Below are positions 45,370 through 58,430 of a DNA stretch of 59,352 nucleotides, piece after piece. A program made the position numbers and the translations under genes. Location of the stretch: positions 17,946,294 to 18,005,645 of the forward strand of contig JBOZIK010000001.1 in the NCBI GenBank assembly GCA_051453625.1, given 5' to 3'. The notes beneath the pieces were generated by a model that saw only the letters and a program-made list of their open reading frames with translations, was not told the origin of the DNA and did no database searches. This stretch comes from Welwitschia mirabilis (taxonomy: Eukaryota; Gnetophyta; Gnetopsida; Welwitschiales). Numbering within the stretch: position 1 is the first letter of the stretch; each line of letters opens with the position of its first letter.

Positions 45370-46747
45370 TATAGTTTATATTCATCATTTTATAATGTAC
45401 AGATTTAAAACTAAGTTTACACTTAGTTATCATTCTTCCTCAAGGATAACATAGGTGGTGGTTTAGAATTTATACTACTTAAACTTAGTGCAAGATATAA
45501 AATTTAAGGGGGAAAAGGAGAAAGAGGTGATTTTAGAGTTTAAGTTAAAACTTTGACTTTGAGAGAGAAAGGAAGTAAACTAGCTTCAAGGTATCATCAA
45601 TTTACTCTCAAGTAATCCTTTTCTTTAATGTTGTCTAATGCTTTTCTTACAATACAATTGAAACCATCAAGTGCTTTTACCTAAATCATGGTAGCATTAT
45701 CTCATTTATCGTATGAGTAATGGTGAACTTAATTTCCACTTGATATTTTAGGTCTTAAAGTAATAATAAAAAGTAAGGACTTAGTACTTAAAATCCATAA
45801 AATTAAAAGACTTAGATCAAGTATTAAAAGAGCTTAGTCAACTAAAAAGAGCTCTTAATGTTAAGTTGCTTCCTAAACATTTCAAACATAAAATAACTCA
45901 TGATATGAAATAAAAGATAAAAAACTTACATATTAAAGAAAGAATTCTTTATAAAAAGGAAAGAAAGATGCTGAGGAACTCCTCAAGCAATCCTAAATAT
46001 AGCTCACTCCCTCAAAGAGTTTCTTAAAAAGCCATTGCAATTGACACTCTAAGATTCTACAATTCACACTCCAAGATTCTACAATTCTCTAAATCCAAAG
46101 ATGATACAATGAAGGTGGTTTTATAGCCCTTTTATAAGAAGAGATAGGAATGAGGGGTGGTTACAAGATTTTGACTTATAGCGTTAGATGGATAGTTACA
46201 TAATGATAACATTAAATAGGATGATTTCTCTTTTTTAATAATTGGGAGAGATTCTTATGATGACACTAACACTTAGCTTCAAAGTGCTGCAGCTACTACT
46301 AGTTGCTATCAATGCCATGTATCTCCATTGTCATCCTACTCAGCCTAACGAATTTCACATTGTAAATCCTCATCATTATTGCCATGTGTCATCAAGAATT
46401 CAATTGATTTTTGATGTGGAATTAGATCAAGCCTCTAATTGCATTTAATCCAATTTTCCAAGATAAGCCAAAAATGTAAGCTTGAAGGCATTTTGCATAG
46501 ATTACCCAGTGACACATTTGATATTAGATGGTAGCATTGATGTTTTAGCTTTAATCATCTTCATTTTTAAGCATGTTATTTAGTTGAGCATAATTTACAT
46601 AAAAATGTCATGGCCTATCATAGGAAAATGATAAGTTTTTAATTATTATGAAAATTAATGGAAGACATATTTTCATGATAAAATTAATTATCTTAATGTC
46701 TTCTATTAAGATTAGTTAGTAATTTAACTTTATTATACATGTTAACA
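45370..46747 (-). repeat. 3' LTR of the Athila/Tat-like element (left, truncated)
   Basis: Aligns with 51690-53005, for example aagtttac/aagtttgc at the start and the shared tagcttcaaggtatcatcaa. The element-proximal end is TGTTAACA at 46740-46747. The distal end, which should show TGTAACACCC on the plus strand, is missing. A plus-strand open frame at 46242-46448 falls within the LTR and has no domain. Confidence 0.75.
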
Positions 46748-48439
46748 CATCCCTTATCCAATCTTTAACTAGTGCTTTAGTAAAAAGTTAATAATGAAAT
46801 GGTTAAACATGAAAAGATCTATGTTGAAAGCACTCAAGTGCGTGAATGATATAACTTTTGAAAATCTTATGACTAATTTTCTATGATTAATGCATCAAAA
46901 TAAAAAATTTTATTATTAAAAGTAGATGCCTAACTTCCTAACTGAAACTAGACTTTATCCTTAAAGTTATGTGGTGAAAAAGATTTAAGATATTTAAGAA
47001 CATAAGCCTTAGATGAGATTGTAAAGAGTTATTTTATTGAAACCTATGCAACTAAGCTAAGAGAAATGAAAGAACTAACTATAGTGAAAAGATAAGGGGA
47101 AGAAAAAACTAACCATGGTGAAATAGTACTAAGTGGAAGGTATATTAATAAAAATGGTTTATGCCTCAGAAGTTATTTCTCATGAAAATGGATATGAAAT
47201 GAAGTCAAGTGGTATGAAGTAAATTAGAAATAACAAATGCATTAATGGACTAAACCATAAACTAATGAATAAATGAATGAACTATCTTAAGTTAATGTCC
47301 CTTATTACATTTCTGTATTTTTAGTAAATCACGATATTATTCAAGAAAAGTTTTAACTAATTAAATTATATGAATTCAAGAAACCATTGTAGATCTTAAG
47401 TTAAGAGATAATAACATGAAAGTTGAGAGACAATAGTTCACATAAAACCTCTTATTCCCATATTTTGTTGTTTCTTTATTTTTCATTATTAAATTCACAT
47501 ATGTTCTTGGTTTTAAGCCTTTGAATCACATTGAGCATATAGTATTATAACATTTTCTACCAATAGAGTTAATCATGTTGGTTTATGCCAAAATTAATGT
47601 TGCATTGCTAATGAGAATTTATAGCCCTGATGTAGTTGAACATGTCATAATTATATCATTACAGCTATATTTTTAGTAGGCATCCATATCCCTAGTGCAG
47701 TTAACTAAAACCCAATTAACTAATTATTTTTATATGCATTTGGATAATAATTATATTATTTTCTTTTATTCATCTTCCCATAGTCATTTTTATGCACATT
47801 AGGGGTCATTAACTCATTATCTTAATCAAGATAAATCTTATCTTTATTAAAGGCTTTAAATTTAAGGAATGCATGTGAAGGTAAATTCCTTTTTTTCAAC
47901 CAAGTTTTCCTTAAATCAGAGACCTTAAGTGAATGCATTCTTTAACTAGTACACTTAAAGTAAGTGTACTTTTCATTAAAAATCCATAAGTAAACTTAAT
48001 CTTAACCATTACTTAGGTGATAATGGGATCACTTATTATTAATTTCTAGTTAAGGGTCATTAATTTAGGTTAGTAAATCTTAGCAACTCATAGGTTAGTG
48101 GCTTAGATGGATGATTTATTAGCTTAATGAAATGATTTAAAAATGGGTTAGATGAATGACAAGATTTAAAACAGTGGTGACATGATATGATGATATGAAA
48201 TGTTCATGAGAAAGTAATCCTTAGGTAAAACTTGATTTTTAGGATGACTTATTTTAGAAAACTAAAAAATGTTTTGACTATCAAGTTTAAAATTAGAGAA
48301 GCAATAATTAAATGATAATGAAAACTAGGAAATATTTGGCTCAGAAGGAGAACATTCAAAGACAGAATTTATATTAAGCCAGTTAGCCTCTTCAGAATCA
48401 TGTAGTAATTTCATTGTGTTAAACATATTTAGGTTAATA

Positions 48440-48800
48440 GTTATGTTACCAAATGATATATTCATTTGACCATTCAGTAATTAATTAAAGTGTTTGAAGT
48501 TGTAAGGAAAGGTCTTCCTAAGATCATGGGCACTAAATTGTGTTTTTTTTTCATATCCATCTCTAAAATTATGAAGTCTAAGAAAAAAGTAGTTATTAAC
48601 TTAAACTGTTACATCCTCAACTATAACTAAAGGTTACTTCATAGAATTGTCTCCTAATTAAAATTGGATTTTAGTGCATTCAAGATCATTTAATCCAAAT
48701 TCCTTGTAAATCTAATGAGGTAAAATATTGACCCTTGCTTTTCTTTCAAATCTAATAAGGCTTGCTTAATATTTTTATATTCAATTGTAATGCCTATCAT
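48440..48800 (-). pseudogene. Retropepsin (protease) remnant
   Basis: The minus strand gives KEFGLNDLECTKI, then IVEDVTV, FFLDFIILEMD and MILGRPFLTT (about 48510-48480). This is the usual ILGRPFL end of the plant Gypsy aspartic protease. The catalytic DLGAS-type box expected near 48770 reads DLKEK, so it is lost. Protease cleaves the Gag-Pol polyprotein; no RT follows. Confidence 0.75.
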
Positions 48801-49559
48801 GGGAGAACCTAGATCTTTAAACTTAGGCAAAAATTAGTTTTGAATGATTGTGCTAGTTTGTTAGGCTAAAAAGGCTTTGCTCTTAATACTCATGCATCTT
48901 TTCATAGTGCACATGTTTTTAAGGAATTTTTCATAGAAGGACATCTTTTTAATCACTTCTAAGAGAGGCATTGTGGTATTAAATTATTTAAAAATTTCCA
49001 AGTACTTAAGTTATTATTTTTTGATGTTCTTCTTTCTAAGATGTTGGGGAAAAGGTAAAGGCTCTTTATATATGAGTAAAGATTCTTCTAAGTCTATTAG
49101 CTTTTCTTTATTCAAGGATCGAGGGAAAGGTAAAGGTTATTAGTAAGAAGTTCTGTCTTTCTATTTTACTTTACCTCATCCTTAGATTTACTTAGAGTTA
49201 AATACTAATTAATTTTTATGCCATTTTTAACATGAATTACTTTGTTTCATTCTAAATGGCTTAACCCTTCTTTGACAAACCTAATTTCCTTGGGATTTGG
49301 TTAAGCATTCATTGGGAGTTTTCATGGATTCCTATGGTTTATAATAGAGAAAATCTAGGTTTTAATTTGTTGGACTTATTAGAGGATTTTTGAAATGAAT
49401 TAGATGTTTTACTTAAGTTTTATTAATGAAAAGAAACATTAATTAAGGATTAATTAATAGTTTTGGTTAATTTGGACTTCGTTTTCCATGAATTTATTTA
49501 TGGATAACTTAAAAGGATTGGATGGAGATAGCTTTTGATAGTTATGTTTAAATGGATGG

Positions 49560-50612
49560 GGTGAGGATGAAGGAAAAGAGTTTCTTGATTAAGTGATTTA
49601 ATTATCTTGCTTCTAAGAAAAATTAGGGTAATTTCTCCACCTGGGGTTATTTATGTTAAAGTATGGATCATTTTTTGTGTGTTGTGATTGGTGCCCTACT
49701 ACATTAACTTGTTTGTTAATAGTGTTTTGAAATAAGGGAATGGAGGGACACTTAGGTATTTAATGGATATCAATGTGGCAAATTAAGCATTTTGGCTTAG
49801 TGACCATTAATGAAGGTGAAGGTGAGGTGGTTAAGGATTCTACTCTTTGTGCTAGATTATTTATCTTGTTGTTAACTTTAAAGTTTTTAAAGACCTTGAA
49901 CACAATTATTGACCTAACAAGGTGGTGAAATATAGATGGTTATATGGGTTTTTCCCAATTATTTATACTCTTAGAAATACTCTCTAGGCATTTCCAAACT
50001 TCATCTAGAGGCATGCTAAGGAGATTTTCTCAACTTATCATCTTAACGAATGGGTAATTATTAGTAGATAACAGATCATAGAAGAAACTTATATATCTAC
50101 CTACCTCAAAATCATGTTGGTAACATTTTAGTAAGAAGTTTTTAAATTTTTTAAAGATCTGGGAAGAAATTTTATGGTCTTTAGGTTGGAAATTCATAAT
50201 TTATTTTCCTAGGGCATTCATCTTATGATTGGGGAAGAATTTAAAGATGAAGGATTTCTTAAGGTTGGATCATGATATAATGGATATAGGCTTAAGGGTG
50301 TAAATTAAGATTTTACCTTTTCTTCAAGGAAAATGGGAATAATGTAATCCTAAAGACATCATATGTGTTTAGGTATTATGAAAGGGTTAATAACATGAAT
50401 TTGAATTCCTTAGGATAAAGATACAGATCTTTGAATTCAAGACCATGGAAATGAGGCAAAAGTTGTATGGTGAAAGGTTTGAATTCTAGCCTTTGATTAA
50501 TGGATGGCAACACTATGCAAGAGGGTGTTCTTAGGCATTCTAGTTGAAGGTAGTTATAGAGAATTTGCTTACTTTGATTAGCTTTCACTGTAGTATCTTG
50601 GCATTTGATCAC
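49560..50612 (-). pseudogene. Athila/Tat-type gag remnant
   Basis: The frame opens at 50612. It contains LRTPSCIVLPSINQRLEFK, LLPHFHGLEFKD, PKEFKF and later LFPFSLK (about 50325), then FYDLLSTNNYPFVKM (about 50080-50040) and CLESISKSINNWEK (about 49990-49950). Near 49690-49620 is QVNVVGHQSQ followed by NNPRWRNYPNFS, a region conserved in Athila/Tat gag proteins. A knuckle-like C-x2-C is visible at about 49790. Several stops interrupt it, yet the matches are long, so it is younger or better kept than the other elements. Confidence 0.85.
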
Positions 50613-51316
50613 TTATTATGAAAAATAGTAGGTAATTAATCTATTAATCATCTTCTACTTAGACAAAGGTCCACTAAAGGCATAATAAAAATTAAGTAGA
50701 TTATAGGTTAAAAAGGCTTTAAACAAGTTTGAGATACATTTTCATAGAGCCTATAAGTTAGTTCAATTTCAGGTTTTAACAGAGGGATTGCTCAAGAAAT
50801 TAGAGTGTTCTAGTTGCAAATGTAAGTGGTGTCAGTCAAGGTAGGTGGTAGTACCAGTCAAGTTATAGAAAACTAATTTAGTTTTTACATAGAGGTTTAT
50901 TGATTACATGCAGAATTTTTTGAGTAATAAGGTAATGACAAAACTAAATTGAGACAATGAATGTAAGCCAAAAATAATCAAAATAATAAGATATATTTTA
51001 GATTTTTAAGGTTTTTTTAACACACAATGAATTCATAGAATAGTAGAAACAGAAACACAGAAATACACAACACTTAATAAAAGTTAAAATTTTTTGTTTT
51101 TTAGTTTATGTTTTTTTCTCCTAAAGTAATTTAAAAAATAAGATGTTAAACTTGTAAAATAAAATAAGTTAGTCTTAAAATCAAAAACAAACTTGAAAAT
51201 AAACTGATTAGTTTAGGTTTCACTAGAATGACCAATACCAATCACTAGATAGAAAATTGAAGAAACAAAAGAAAAGCAAAATGGGCTAGTTCAGTATCAC
51301 TAGAGAGGACTAGTAC

Positions 51317-53005
51317 TGTAACACCCTAACTTTAATTACCCTAATTAACCATAATTAATTTTTTTTTCGTTATTAACTATCATGCACAACGGAACCTAGG
51401 ATCANNNNNNNNNNNNNNNNNNNNNNNNNNNNNNNNNNNNNNNNNNNNNNNNNNNNNNNNNNNNNNNNNNNNNNNNNNNNNNNNNNNNNNNNNNNNNNNN
51501 NNNNCATTAATATCAAAATGTTTTACATAGTTTAGAAACCCTATTAATTAAAGCTTACAAAATGTGGGTTATAACAAGTACCCACTAATAGAAAAGTAAC
51601 AACTATGTATAAAAACTTGCAAACAAGATAAAGTAGTACTCCTCGGAGCTACTATGCTGCCATTATTCCTAGCAATGGTATCAAAAATTTATTTATTATT
51701 TTATAATGTTTGAATTTAAAACTAAGTTTGCAATTAATTCTCATTCTTCCTTAAGGATAATATGGTAGCGGCTTAGAACTTATACTATTTAAAACTAATG
51801 TAAGTTACAAAATTTAAGAATTTAGAGAAGGAAAAAGAGGTGATTTAGAGTTTAAGTTAAAACTTTAACTTTTAGAGAGAAACGAAGCAAACTAGCTTCA
51901 AGGTATCATCAATTTTCTCTTAAGAATCATTCACTTCAATTTTTTATAATGTATTTCTTGTAATATAGTTAAAAGCATTAAGTGTTTTTGACCCAAATCA
52001 TGATGATACTATATCATTTATAATATGAGTAATAGTAAACTCAATTGCCACCTAATATTTCAAGCCTTAAAGTAATAATGAAAGGTAAGGGTTTAGCACT
52101 TAAAATCCATAAAATTAAATGACTTAAATTAAGTATTAAAAGAGCTAAAGTATTTCAAAATAAGTCTTAATAATTAAATTATTATTTAAACACTTAAAAT
52201 ATAAAATAACACATGATTTAAAATAAAAGGTAAATAACTTATGTATTAAAGATAGAACAATTTACAAAAAACAAAGAAAGATGCTAAAGAAATCCTTAAG
52301 CAATCTTGAAGACTAGCTTACTCCTTTAAAGATTTACTTAGAAAGTGATCATGATTGATGCTCCAATGTTTCACAATTATCTAATACTCATAAGGAGATA
52401 TGGGGATGATGGGTGGATAAAAGTTCTTGGCTTATAGTGTTAGGTTGGTAGTTATATAATGATGATGTTAGATAGAACAATTTATCTTATTTTACAATTG
52501 GAAGAGATTCCTATAACAATTCCAACACTTGGTTTTTGAGTGCTACAACTGCTTCTAACCACTGTTAATATCATGTGTTTCCACCATCATCCTACTTAGC
52601 CTTACTAGATGTTGTAGTATGAATCCTCATCATCACTGCCACATGTCCTCAAGAATAAAATTATTTTCTGATGTGAAATTAGATCAAGCCCATCATTGCA
52701 TTTAATTTAATATATCATGATAAGTCAAACATATGTTTGAAAGCATTTTACAAAGATAAGTTGATGACACTGGTGGTTCTGAATGGTGGTGATGATGTGT
52801 TAGCTCTGAACATCTTCATTTTTAAGCATGTCCTTTAGTTGAGCATAATTTACCTGAAAATGGCATTGGCACATGGTAAGTACTCAATTATTATAAAAAT
52901 CAATAGACGACATGTTTTTATGATAAAATTGATTATATTAATGTCTTATCTTAAGATTAATTGATTATTTGACTTCGCCGTAATGTTAAATTTTACATGT
53001 TAATA
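51317..53005 (-). repeat. 5' LTR of the Athila/Tat-like element (right)
   Basis: The plus strand begins TGTAACACCC (51317-51326), the reverse complement of the common Gypsy LTR end GGGTGTTACA. It ends in TGTTAATA (52998-53005), equivalent to TGTTAACA of the left copy. A 100-base gap lies at 51405-51504. The left copy matches only from about 51690 onward. On the minus strand, 51316 downward would hold the primer-binding site; I cannot recognise one. Confidence 0.75.
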
Positions 53006-53026
53006 GTTTATAAGTGTAAAACCTCC

Positions 53027-54400
53027 ACTCTTCAATGGAATGAATTATGCCTATTAGAATATGAGGATGTGGGTTTAGTTATAGTCTCTTAAGTTTGAGG
53101 TATGATAGACAATCAAAGATGACTCCATGACTTCTAAAGAGACTACCATAAATGTCACTAACCTATGCATTAGTAAGCCCAATGATAGAAATAATTGCTT
53201 TAATGTTGAAAAAGATTTTCATACATTTGATTCTAATACTAATAATGCTCTTTACTATATCCTTTCATAGGAAGAGTTTAATAGAGTTGCTAGTTATAGC
53301 ACTATAAAAGAAGTATGGGATGTTCTTAAAGGTACTTTTAAAAGTACTTCCATAATTAAGCAATCTAAATTATTAGTTTAGGTAAGTTAATTTTAAAATA
53401 TTAGAATGAATGATGGAAAAAGAGCTCATGAGTATGTTACAACATTAAGCAATATCATAAATGCTATTTATAAAATTGTGGAAAATTATTTAAAGAGAAG
53501 ATGATTAAAAAAGTAATTAGATTACTTACTCTAGTATACAAGTCTAAAATCACTACCAAGAAAATGTCAAGAAAGTTTTTCACTATGAAGTTTAAAGAAC
53601 TCCAAATTTGTTTAACTAATTCTAAAATTAACTTAATTAAAGATGGAATTATTAAAGAAAAATCCACATCTCTCAAATATTGTAATAATAAAAAACATGA
53701 CAAAAAAGACATATATTCATGTCTCAAATGATGACAAAAATTCTATAAATGATGTTTATGAAGAACTTGCTATCATTTCTAAGTGGGTTAAATGTATTCT
53801 TTCAAAAAGAGCTAAGACAAGAGAAGATAATCTTAGATCATGTGGACCTCAACATAAAGATAAAGGTATAGACAAATACTCATAATTTCTTGTAAAAGTG
53901 ATGTTTCACACCTAAAATATTAAAATCATGAAGGTTAAAAACATCTTACCATAGAATTTCCAAATGTTAATAGATTACAAGGAAAAAGCTGAGACAGAGA
54001 TTTTAAAATAAATAAAAACTTCTTTTCTAATTAGGATGCAAATGAAGTTGCAACTAATAAGGAGGTCTTGGGCAATGATAAGCAAGTTTCCCATCCTTAT
54101 TTGATGGATGTTATTTATAATACATCTAGCAATGGTCACAAGAACTTTAAAACCTTTAAAAACCAATAAATGCTTAATGAAGAGAAATATAAGTTAATCC
54201 TTCAAGAAAGGTATGATTTAATTTTCAAATAATTTGTTAAATTATATAAATTATGTATCAAAATGAAGAAATTCTCAACAACCATGCACTATATTATGAA
54301 TAAAAAATAACTCTCCTTCCAAGTTAATAACAAGAAAAAATTTGAATCTTAAGATAAAGATTGAAAATATAATAAATGAATTAAAGAAGTTGAAAAAAAA
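53027..54400 (+). pseudogene. Copia gag remnant
   Basis: Starts with VKPPLFNGMNYAY, the usual N-terminal block of Sirevirus/Retrofit gag, only a few codons after the LTR border. It continues NALYYILS, EEFNRVASYSTIKEVWDVLKGTF (about 53240-53340), MNDGKRAHEYVTTLSNIINAIY (about 53407-53470) and SNDDKN...EELAIIS (about 53725-53780), and then about 54020-54170 a charged region as in long Sirevirus gag proteins. No complete zinc knuckle is readable. Frameshifts split it into the short frames at 53501-53731 and 53643-53885. Confidence 0.8.
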
Positions 54401-55269
54401 ATATGGAATGCTAAGTACATAAATGGAATACTTACCTAAGGTAAAATAATGTTAAACATTATGCTTACTAAAGATAGAAGGCCAAATGACAAGAGTGGCT
54501 TAGGTAAAAATGAAGCGTCAATAAGCAAATAACTATTTAAATTAGAAAATTACCTTTTTCAAATAAGAGTGTAATCCAAAGTGTGAACATTTAGCTTATA
54601 CCCATAACATCATTTACTTTAATTTCCATGAAAGAAGGTATTATAAAAACTGTTATCATTTAATTTTTGATGAATTAAAATACACTTATTATGGCCAAAA
54701 GACAAAGAATATATTATATGAATTAGCAAATCTATGTATAATAAATGTAAGAAAAGAATGTATTATAAAGAAATATAATAATTTTCTTCTTACTTATATT
54801 TTCTTGAGCATATAAAGAATCATATCTAAGGATATAAACAGTGATTTCTCTTGGAATATGACTATAGACAAATCAATCTTCACTTCTCTAGTTGACCAAT
54901 ATTATAGTTTTTCTTTATTTAGTAATAACAATAAATCTCTCATTAGAAGAATTAGTACTCTTGAAAATGGAAAAATTCCTGAACTGTAAAATGCATTTAT
55001 TACAACATAGCTTGTTAAGTTAGCTTTATAATTCAAACTATAATGTTTTTTCAAAGAATGGCTACATTGTTAAGGATTGAAATTCTAATAAAGTATTATC
55101 TAATAGACATAGAAAATCATATGTTTATGTTAGCTCCATCAATGATGTTTCTTAAAAATATGTCAAATGTTTTTTGTCATTAATGAAAAGATTTGACATA
55201 GAAAGCTTACATAGATGAACATGAACCTCATATAGACCTTTTCATCTAAACAACTTATAAGAGAATTTC

Positions 55270-55990
55270 TAAATCTTAAGAAATTTGATGAATAGGTGTG
55301 TCATGCTTGTCATGAAGGGAAGCATACAAAAGTAAGATTTATTAAAAAAAAAAATTTATTATCTACTTCTTACAGTTTAAATATATTACATCTTAATTTG
55401 GTTGATCCATCTCAATCAAAACTCTTTTAAAAAATGATATTATTTTACAATTATTATTAATAATTCTTAATTCACATGGGTGATACTTTTTACTTATAAG
55501 AATAAGGGTTTTGATCATTTCTCTAAGTTTTACATTAAATTACAGAATAACAAGTGTTACCCATCAATGTCATCTAAAGTGATAAAGATGGAGAATTCAA
55601 TAATGAAATATCAAGGAGTTTTGTTAATACCATGAAATATATCATTAATTCTCTACTTTAAGGATACTACAATCAAATGGAGTCATACAGTGTAAAAATA
55701 CAAAAGTAAAGAAGATTTTAAGAACTCTGTTACATGATTAAAAGATAGCATACCATTTTTGAAAAGAATTTATGAACATCCCATGATATGTTTCAAACCA
55801 TGTTCTAGTAATAAAATTTACTATCAAGACTTCCTATGAACTATGATCTGGTAAAATTCCTTATATAAGTTAGTTTAAATTTTTGGTTTAACATTATATA
55901 TTATAAATAATAAATATCAGCTTTTAGAATTTAATGCCAGGCCTAAAAAAAGGTATCTTTCATAGGTATTCTATGGTTAGAAAATCACAT
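55270..55990 (+). pseudogene. Copia integrase remnant
   Basis: The zinc-binding pre-integrase part reads CHACHEGKHTK (about 55299-55331). The core shows a DKDGEF-like box near 55585-55600 and QSNGV at about 55672, both fixed landmarks of Copia integrase. YELWSGKIPYIS follows at about 55835-55865 and GIFHRYS at about 55955, then YNKQTLIIEE. Many stops. It would have inserted the element cDNA; now inactive. Confidence 0.8.
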
Positions 55991-56279
55991 AGAGTTTATA
56001 ATAAACAAACTCTAATCATAGAAGAAACTAAATTTTAAGATTAGTGATCCTTACATGCAAACTTACTTGTATGCAAGATGACAAAGATGATGAACAAAAT
56101 GAACATTACTCTAAAGTGTAAAATCATTAGACTATAATAGTGACATAGGTGTTATTAAAAATTTAAGCATATTAAATCCTCCCAAAATGAGAAAGTTGAA
56201 AAAGGCACACTCTCCTAGCAACATTATTCAAAGCCGTTATAATGATTTCAAAATAAGGAAACCATTTCAAGAATTTTTT

Positions 56280-56859
56280 GACTGTGCTACATAAATCTCT
56301 ATAATGAAGCCCAAGAGTTTCAAAGATGCTAAAGCTCATGAAAGTTAGATGTTGAAAATGCAAGAAGAACTAACCCAATTCTAGAGATGTAATGTTTAGG
56401 AATTAGTACATGGAACTTCAAACCCTTAAATCATATAGATAAAATGGATCTTTAAAAATAAGATGAATGAGAATGAAAATATTGTTAGACATAAAGTTTG
56501 TCTTATTATCAAATATTACTCTCAATAAAAATGACGTTACATAAAAAAATCTTTACACCTCTTATCAAAATGAAGTCAAGTAGAATATTAATAGAATTTA
56601 CATATCTCAAAGGCTTTATTTTTTGTCAAATGGATGTCTAAAGTATATTCTTAAATGAAGTTATTTAATAATAGGCATATGTTGAATAGACTAAAATTTT
56701 TATTAACTCATATAAAATTGATTATATTTGTAGGTTAAATAAGCCTTTATATAGTCTAAAACAAGAACCTCATACTTAATACAAAAATCTCTATAAACAT
56801 ATCCTTGATAATGCTTTTAAAAGAGGTACATTTATTATAACATTATTTTTTATGGTTAT
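56280..56859 (+). pseudogene. Copia reverse transcriptase remnant, cut by an insertion
   Basis: Translation gives KPKSFKDAKAHES, MLKMQEELTQF, WIFKNKMNENENIVRHK (about 56440-56490), FCQMDV (about 56615) and RLNKPLYSLKQEPHT (about 56730-56775). It ends in FKRGTFIITLFF, where the next expected block with the YVDD active site is missing, because the family-B LTR starts at 56860. The matches fit the Sirevirus branch. Confidence 0.82.
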
Positions 56860-58430
56860 TGTTGCAATGCCAATTTTTAGAAATTAAATGGTGTATTTGG
56901 AGTACTTTTGTAGGACATTTATATAAGTTTAGATGTAAATCTAAATTCTTGGCATATTTGGAGGTATTTAAGGCATATTCTAGTACTTAATGTATTGAAG
57001 GAAGATTAATGATGAAGAATGCTAATTTTTTTAAGTTAGAAAGCTTTGAAAGGATGTTGTCCCCACTATTGTTCCCATAATAGACAAGAGGACAACACTG
57101 TATTAGCCTATTGTAATAGCAACTTGGACTAGAGCTTAGAGCTAGTGAGCACCATTTTCTAAGGAGGTGTCATCCCTATGAAATAAGGGATAACAATACA
57201 TTTGGAGCTAATTATAGGACCCATTGTGAAACCAAAAGCTGATGACGTGTCTGTTGTTATGAGGCCAGTCAGGACGATGAATGTTTTGTATAAATGGGAT
57301 TAAATTATCTTATAATGAGGTCATGTACCCCACTTGGGCTGCTAGGGTTTCTTCTATGACTTCTAAGATTACTATTCTAGTTACTTTAATGTAAAACTAT
57401 AAATACCTCCCTTGTCCTCAGTTCCAATTCATCTTATGTACTTGATGTTTTTATGATAAAAGATTGAAGGATAAGAGGTTCATTCAGTAGCTACAAGGAG
57501 AAGTTACCCTTGGTGTTGAATTGAGTATCCTCCATTGAGGTGCTACTACTTTATTGTGAGCAGATGTAAAAGTATCATAATCAATTTAATTACTCTTTTC
57601 ACTATAATTGTGTTTATGTTCATTATGGTTTAAGTTGATTATAGTTTAGTAACAATTCTATAATTTATTTAGATCATAAGGGCAACCTTTGTTAAGGTTG
57701 ACTTAGATTAGTTTACATTTGAATTATTATTTCATTTCAGTTTTACATTTGCATATTCTATTTGGATATCTCATAGTTCACATTATTTAGGAATAAGTTA
57801 TGAACTTTTCTTAATTAATTTGAATTATAGAGACCTAGTTCTTATGATATAAGAATTAGGATCTAATTAGAATCCATTCCATTTCCATTCTCAACCATTG
57901 CATTTCATTTCCATTTATCTTACATTGCATTTTACATTGTTATTTACTTTCAATTATTTATAGATAAAATATTAAAAATACTTCTTGAAATCAATTCTCT
58001 AACTCTAAGCCTAGTTCCTTCATTGGGATTATAACATTCAGTTTAATTCTCATCTATACTAGAGTGTGTGTTTTGCAAGTATTATGATTTACAGGTTTTG
58101 CTTAAAGGACTTAAAGATTACATAAATTTACACCACATCATACTATCTAGGTTACATAGGGCTAACCTCTATGATAGATTGATTTGGTTATTAAATATAT
58201 TTTACATTTAGATTAGTCTTGCATTTCATTTGCATAGTATGTTTACTTACATTTCTTACTTTGCATGTTATTTTATTCTACTTATAAAGTACATAAATAT
58301 TTCATTTGAAATTAATTTTCTTTCTTCTTGCTTATGCTTTCAATAGATTATGACATTGTGGTTACTCCTATCTATATTACTGTATTGTGTTTTGCAATAT
58401 ATATTTGTAATTGACAAGATTTAATAAGAA
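56860..58430 (+). mobile_element. Family B LTR, copy 3
   Basis: Starts TGTTGCAATGCCAATTTT, like the LTR start of the copy at 17595 (minus). It contains a TATA box TATAAATA at 57398-57405 and a leader that aligns with 16820-16260 of copy 1. A segment of it is duplicated: the block ending gtgttttgcaa at about 58079 recurs, ending at about 58397. There is no polypurine tract before it, so it is a solo LTR or a 5' LTR inserted into the Copia RT. The right border is uncertain. Confidence 0.6.

Larger units (their letters stand above)
45370..53005 (-). mobile_element. Gypsy element, Athila/Tat-like, gag and protease only
   Basis: This is a minus-strand LTR element of about 7.6 kb. The right LTR (51317-53005) is its 5' LTR and the left LTR (45370-46747, truncated) its 3' LTR; the two align over about 1.3 kb. 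A polypurine-like GGATAAGGGATG (complement of 46748-46759) sits next to the 3' LTR. Internal gag (49560-50612) and protease (about 48440-48800) are recognisable. The remaining 1.6 kb to the 3' LTR shows no RT, RNase H or integrase. It therefore resembles non-autonomous elements that keep gag but not pol. Confidence 0.7.
53020..56859 (+). mobile_element. Copia (Sirevirus-like) gag-pol remnant
   Basis: In order, 53020-54400 is gag, 55270-55990 pre-integrase and integrase, and 56280-56859 the start of reverse transcriptase. The order integrase before RT is diagnostic of Ty1/Copia. It begins 15-25 bases after the Athila/Tat-like LTR and stops abruptly at a family-B LTR start (56860). Both edges therefore look like insertions into it. 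No LTR of its own is visible in the window. Confidence 0.8.

Noticed and set aside
50790-51316. Primer-binding site of the Athila/Tat-like element
   Set aside because: No stretch next to the LTR end (minus strand) resembles a common tRNA 3' end; short repeated agtaccagtc/actagtact words are noted only.
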